This document shows positions 31,201 to 32,604 of a stretch of DNA of 32,604 nucleotides, one piece after another. Below the pieces are notes generated by a model. The model had not been told where the DNA came from. It did no database searches and worked only from the letters and a program-made list of their open reading frames with translations. The translations under genes and the position numbers were made by a program. Every line of letters starts with the position of its first letter. The first letter of the stretch is position 1. Location of the stretch: NCBI GenBank assembly GCA_016787925.1, contig JAEUSK010000252.1, forward strand, positions 1 through 32,604. The letters are read 5' to 3'. Source of the DNA: a bacterium (GTDB taxonomy: Bacteria; CLD3; SB21).

Positions 31201-32604
31201 AGGAAATCTGAAACCGTGGGTGCTTGCCGGATAAGCCTTAGTCACTCCCATATCGCCGGCGAGGCCGCCTGTCTGAATCATACGGGTTGTTCCAAAGGCA
31301 CCCTGAACTGCAGCAATATCTGTCTCATTCAGAACAAGCGAATTAGCACCAATAGCCAAGACACCATTCGTCAGAGTCAGGACACTGTCAACTGTCAAGA
31401 CACCCGACGCTAATGTGATATTACCAAATGTATTGTTAAGCGTTAAATTGTTGAATACAGTGGAACCGGTAATACTTTGTGCAACCGTCCCGCTGGCAAA
31501 TGTCACCAGGCGTTTATTGGTAACCGCATCAAATTTTCCTGCTGTCATGGTCCAATTACCGGCGACGGTCAAATCGGTGCTTGCGCCTAACATGACCGTA
31601 TCGCTTGGCGAAGAAGTATTGTTGATTGTGACATTATTAAAAGTTGAGGTTCCGGTAATAGTCTGTTTACCCGTATTACCGTCAAAAACCACTGTGGTTG
31701 TGCCTGTTCCGACGCCCGTCGAAAATGTTCCGGCCGTCCGTGTAAAGTTGCCTCCGAAGATAATATTTCGGTTTGCAGCTCCGCCGCCGTTAGCGGTGCG
31801 GAATGTTCCGCTGGCTACATTCATAGTAAAATTATTCCGGACGTCGATTATATCGTCCAAAGAAATAGTTCCTGTAAAGCCCGCGCATGGCCCAACTGTC
31901 AGGTTATACATTCTGACGGTATCCACCGCACCGGCGGCACTAATCAGATAATTATTGGCCGTAACCAAGCTTGGATCCAGAAGGTGAATCGTGCCGCCGC
32001 TGATCCTTTGGACAGCCAATGCCCCAATATCAATAATAGCCTGATTATTAACAGCCCTTCGCAACGCAAGGACACCGCCGGACATCTGAAAAACGCTTGC
32101 CGCATTACTGGCAACTTGAAATGTCGCTCCGGCAGCAACCGTAGTATACCTGCCAACAATTACTGAATCGCCGGATTGAATGTATGAAAAAACAGTTCCG
32201 GTTGCCGGTCTCAAGGCGCCTGACACACGCAAAACACCTGTTCCAATTACCTCAACACCCGCCGCTGACGAATCATAGAAAACAGAGCTCGAAATTGTGG
32301 TACTAGTTCCAACGTTAAATGTACCGGCCGACAGCTTTAATTGGCCTTTCAAATTCAGATTATCCCCGGTTCCGCTTATCTGTGCAGACCCGCCTGCAAT
32401 CCATAATCTCGTTCCTCCAGGAATCGGAAAATCTCCGCCTCCTGTACTTAGGTCAAGAACAGGGCTGGTACCTTGACTCGTCAACTTAAATGTGCCTCTT
32501 AACAGTCGCAGCGCTTTGGTTGAGCCGCCTGCAGTCCCGGAAATTGTGAAATTGTTAATATTGACATCCAATATGTTGGCTGTGTCTGCCGAAACGCCCG
32601 TGCC
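28261..32604 (-). CDS. Giant secreted repeat protein with T9SS sorting domain (5' end outside window)
   Basis: The minus frame is open from the window edge (32604) to the stop at 28261, at least 1447 codons; it has no true start here, only an internal TTG near 32571, so the N-terminus is missing. Most of the protein is a low-cysteine, Thr/Ser/Gly/Asn-rich array of beta-type repeats, with a recurring QTITG-x-STFNNVTINN-like unit (for example FNNVTINNTS, FNNLTLNNTF, FNNIVFANN, FYNLNINNSS). A YSRANGNWQTLSTW segment and a fibronectin-like domain (RLAWRTESELDNAYWIIER) follow. It ends with a type A sorting domain (LEPNAPNPFNPETTIKF, LGQEVATLVD, ASGIYIYRL, TRKMIMLK). Probably a surface adhesin or matrix protein. 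Confidence 0.87.
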   Translation of the reverse strand, partial: GTGVSADTANILDVNINNFTISGTAGGSTKALRLLRGTFKLTSQGTSPVLDLSTGGGDFPIPGGTRLWIAGGSAQISGTGDNLNLKGQLKLSAGTFNVGTSTTISSSVFYDSSAAGVEVIGTGVLRVSGALRPATGTVFSYIQSGDSVIVGRYTTVAAGATFQVASNAASVFQMSGGVLALRRAVNNQAIIDIGALAVQRISGGTIHLLDPSLVTANNYLISAAGAVDTVRMYNLTVGPCAGFTGTISLDDIIDVRNNFTMNVASGTFRTANGGGAANRNIIFGGNFTRTAGTFSTGVGTGTTTVVFDGNTGKQTITGTSTFNNVTINNTSSPSDTVMLGASTDLTVAGNWTMTAGKFDAVTNKRLVTFASGTVAQSITGSTVFNNLTLNNTFGNITLASGVLTVDSVLTLTNGVLAIGANSLVLNETDIAAVQGAFGTTRMIQTGGLAGDMGVTKAYPASTHGFRFPVGTGANYTPATIRITNAGTTPAAGTITVVPVNSAHPNLADGSIALPYYWKVTKTGLAADAAAQHYYVYGSGITPLGTEASYIGGYFIPFTWTKPTSSISTTGDSITIFNPDSTIIAADYTAGEDAAYGVPTVFYSRANGNWQTLSTWATGSYGGPTALFLPNGQTPVVIGDSKTVTIPSGLSGRTVLAVTFDQYGGSTPGPGTVLIQNTATNDFGNVSGVGTIILDNTSATPVLPTGTYTTFVAKDSGTVIFAGSVASTIPTGQTTTFNNIVFANNTVKTIGANITVNKSMRILNGQVSMGTFTANHNGGVGDSLFMAAGTVLRVSGAANFPASYSVYNMDPTSKVLYDFNGTTTVSALNGFSYGRLQFLATAATRTRTLAGNINVRDSLHIGDFNNLFTSLSNYNITLGGHLHLVHNTRSLLTLGTSTFTFNGTSPQRITRATAAGGTASFYNLNINNSSGVSFIYSGTPGVFQQLDTVQNVLTINAGNNLSLGRGNRWVFGGNITYPGGTGTITSSDSTDLSMTGTTVNDTLRFASGAVARSFRDFSINRTAAGAQVVVTGTNDSLQLTRTLTLTKGIIRMGTNIMRLLNSAITPISGGDSTSYVDGKMAITFPASTSNVGRNFEVGSGSFYRPVRVTGSTAASRTRVRVEIIPRGVTISSKPADINAISSARFYRISIDSGLVFISTSDTVRISIKTNVGIGGDIEGVSKPDSIRVMRSADSLNWTTLVGAGYQTISPAGRDSGGNANILFTNSSGAGTYYAYGTLSSDNSVPVLLSGKFKAVPYENKVRLAWRTESELDNAYWIIERKEVSTDLSKNQAFQSIMTVEGQGSTSSATDYSEIDYSVELGKTYLYRLADVGFDGSLTYHNDVTVTVELPNKFTLEPNAPNPFNPETTIKFRLPVSAKVSLKVYNILGQEVATLVDRRMDAGFQQAVWNGLNKYNQAVASGIYIYRLTAVSADGKDKFTQTRKMIMLK

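Noticed and set aside
31415-31951. Plus-strand open frame of 178 codons
   Set aside because: It is antisense within the giant secreted-protein gene; its Val/Pro-rich composition is the mirror of Thr/Asn/Gly-rich repeats.
28282-32604. Repeats in the giant protein gene as a CRISPR or tandem DNA repeat
   Set aside because: Units are diverged at DNA level, vary in spacing and are conserved only as protein motifs.

Overview
The window looks like chromosomal DNA from a member of the FCB superphylum (Bacteroidota/Ignavibacteriota/Calditrichota/KSB1-like lineages). The main evidence is three secreted proteins that end in a type A type-IX-secretion sorting domain (PNPFN near the domain start, a LGxxVRTL-like core, and a terminal TKKMILxK-type strand). 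Housekeeping genes (rsmA, mgtE, acpS, lon, rpsU, tRNA-Arg) are interleaved with regulators. I cannot name a species.

Layout. 1-840: the start of a Fic gene with two strong palindromes upstream, tRNA-Leu-like fragments in a 43-bp direct repeat, a broken gene, and a REP-like hairpin element; this is scarred DNA. 873-2854: a BoxB/PaaA-family diiron oxygenase with a TetR regulator and a clear operator. 2998-5135 (+): rsmA overlapping mgtE. 5136-13574 (-): a long same-strand run reading hsp20, lon, receiver-kinase, then a carboxymuconolactone-decarboxylase-like protein, receiver-PAS-kinase, NtrC-type sigma-54 activator, acpS. 13834-14907 (+): a secreted LamG-like protein. 14908-19397 (-): a tight operon of a beta-helix/membrane/J-domain protein, a sensor kinase and an OmpR-type regulator, preceded by a 17-bp inverted repeat. 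19541-22529 (-): rpsU, an FAD/NAD oxidoreductase and a membrane polyferredoxin. 22634-26490 (-): ArsR/SmtB repressor, Cu/Zn-type permease, and a translationally coupled VCBS-repeat secreted protein. 26631-28115 (+): tRNA-Arg, GT2 glycosyltransferase, DedA protein. 28261-end (-): a very large secreted repeat protein running off the window.

How the genes fit together. The dominant theme is stress and envelope sensing: Hsp20 and Lon beside two soluble kinases and a sigma-54 activator, and a second two-component system made with a protein that links a periplasmic beta-helix to a cytoplasmic J-domain. The most unusual item is that J-domain protein and its operon (16968-19479). No gene stretch-free interval exceeds about 300 bases; the longest is 118-386, which holds operators, tRNA-like sequence, a terminator and a repeat. 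I saw no CRISPR array, transposase, phage module or rRNA.
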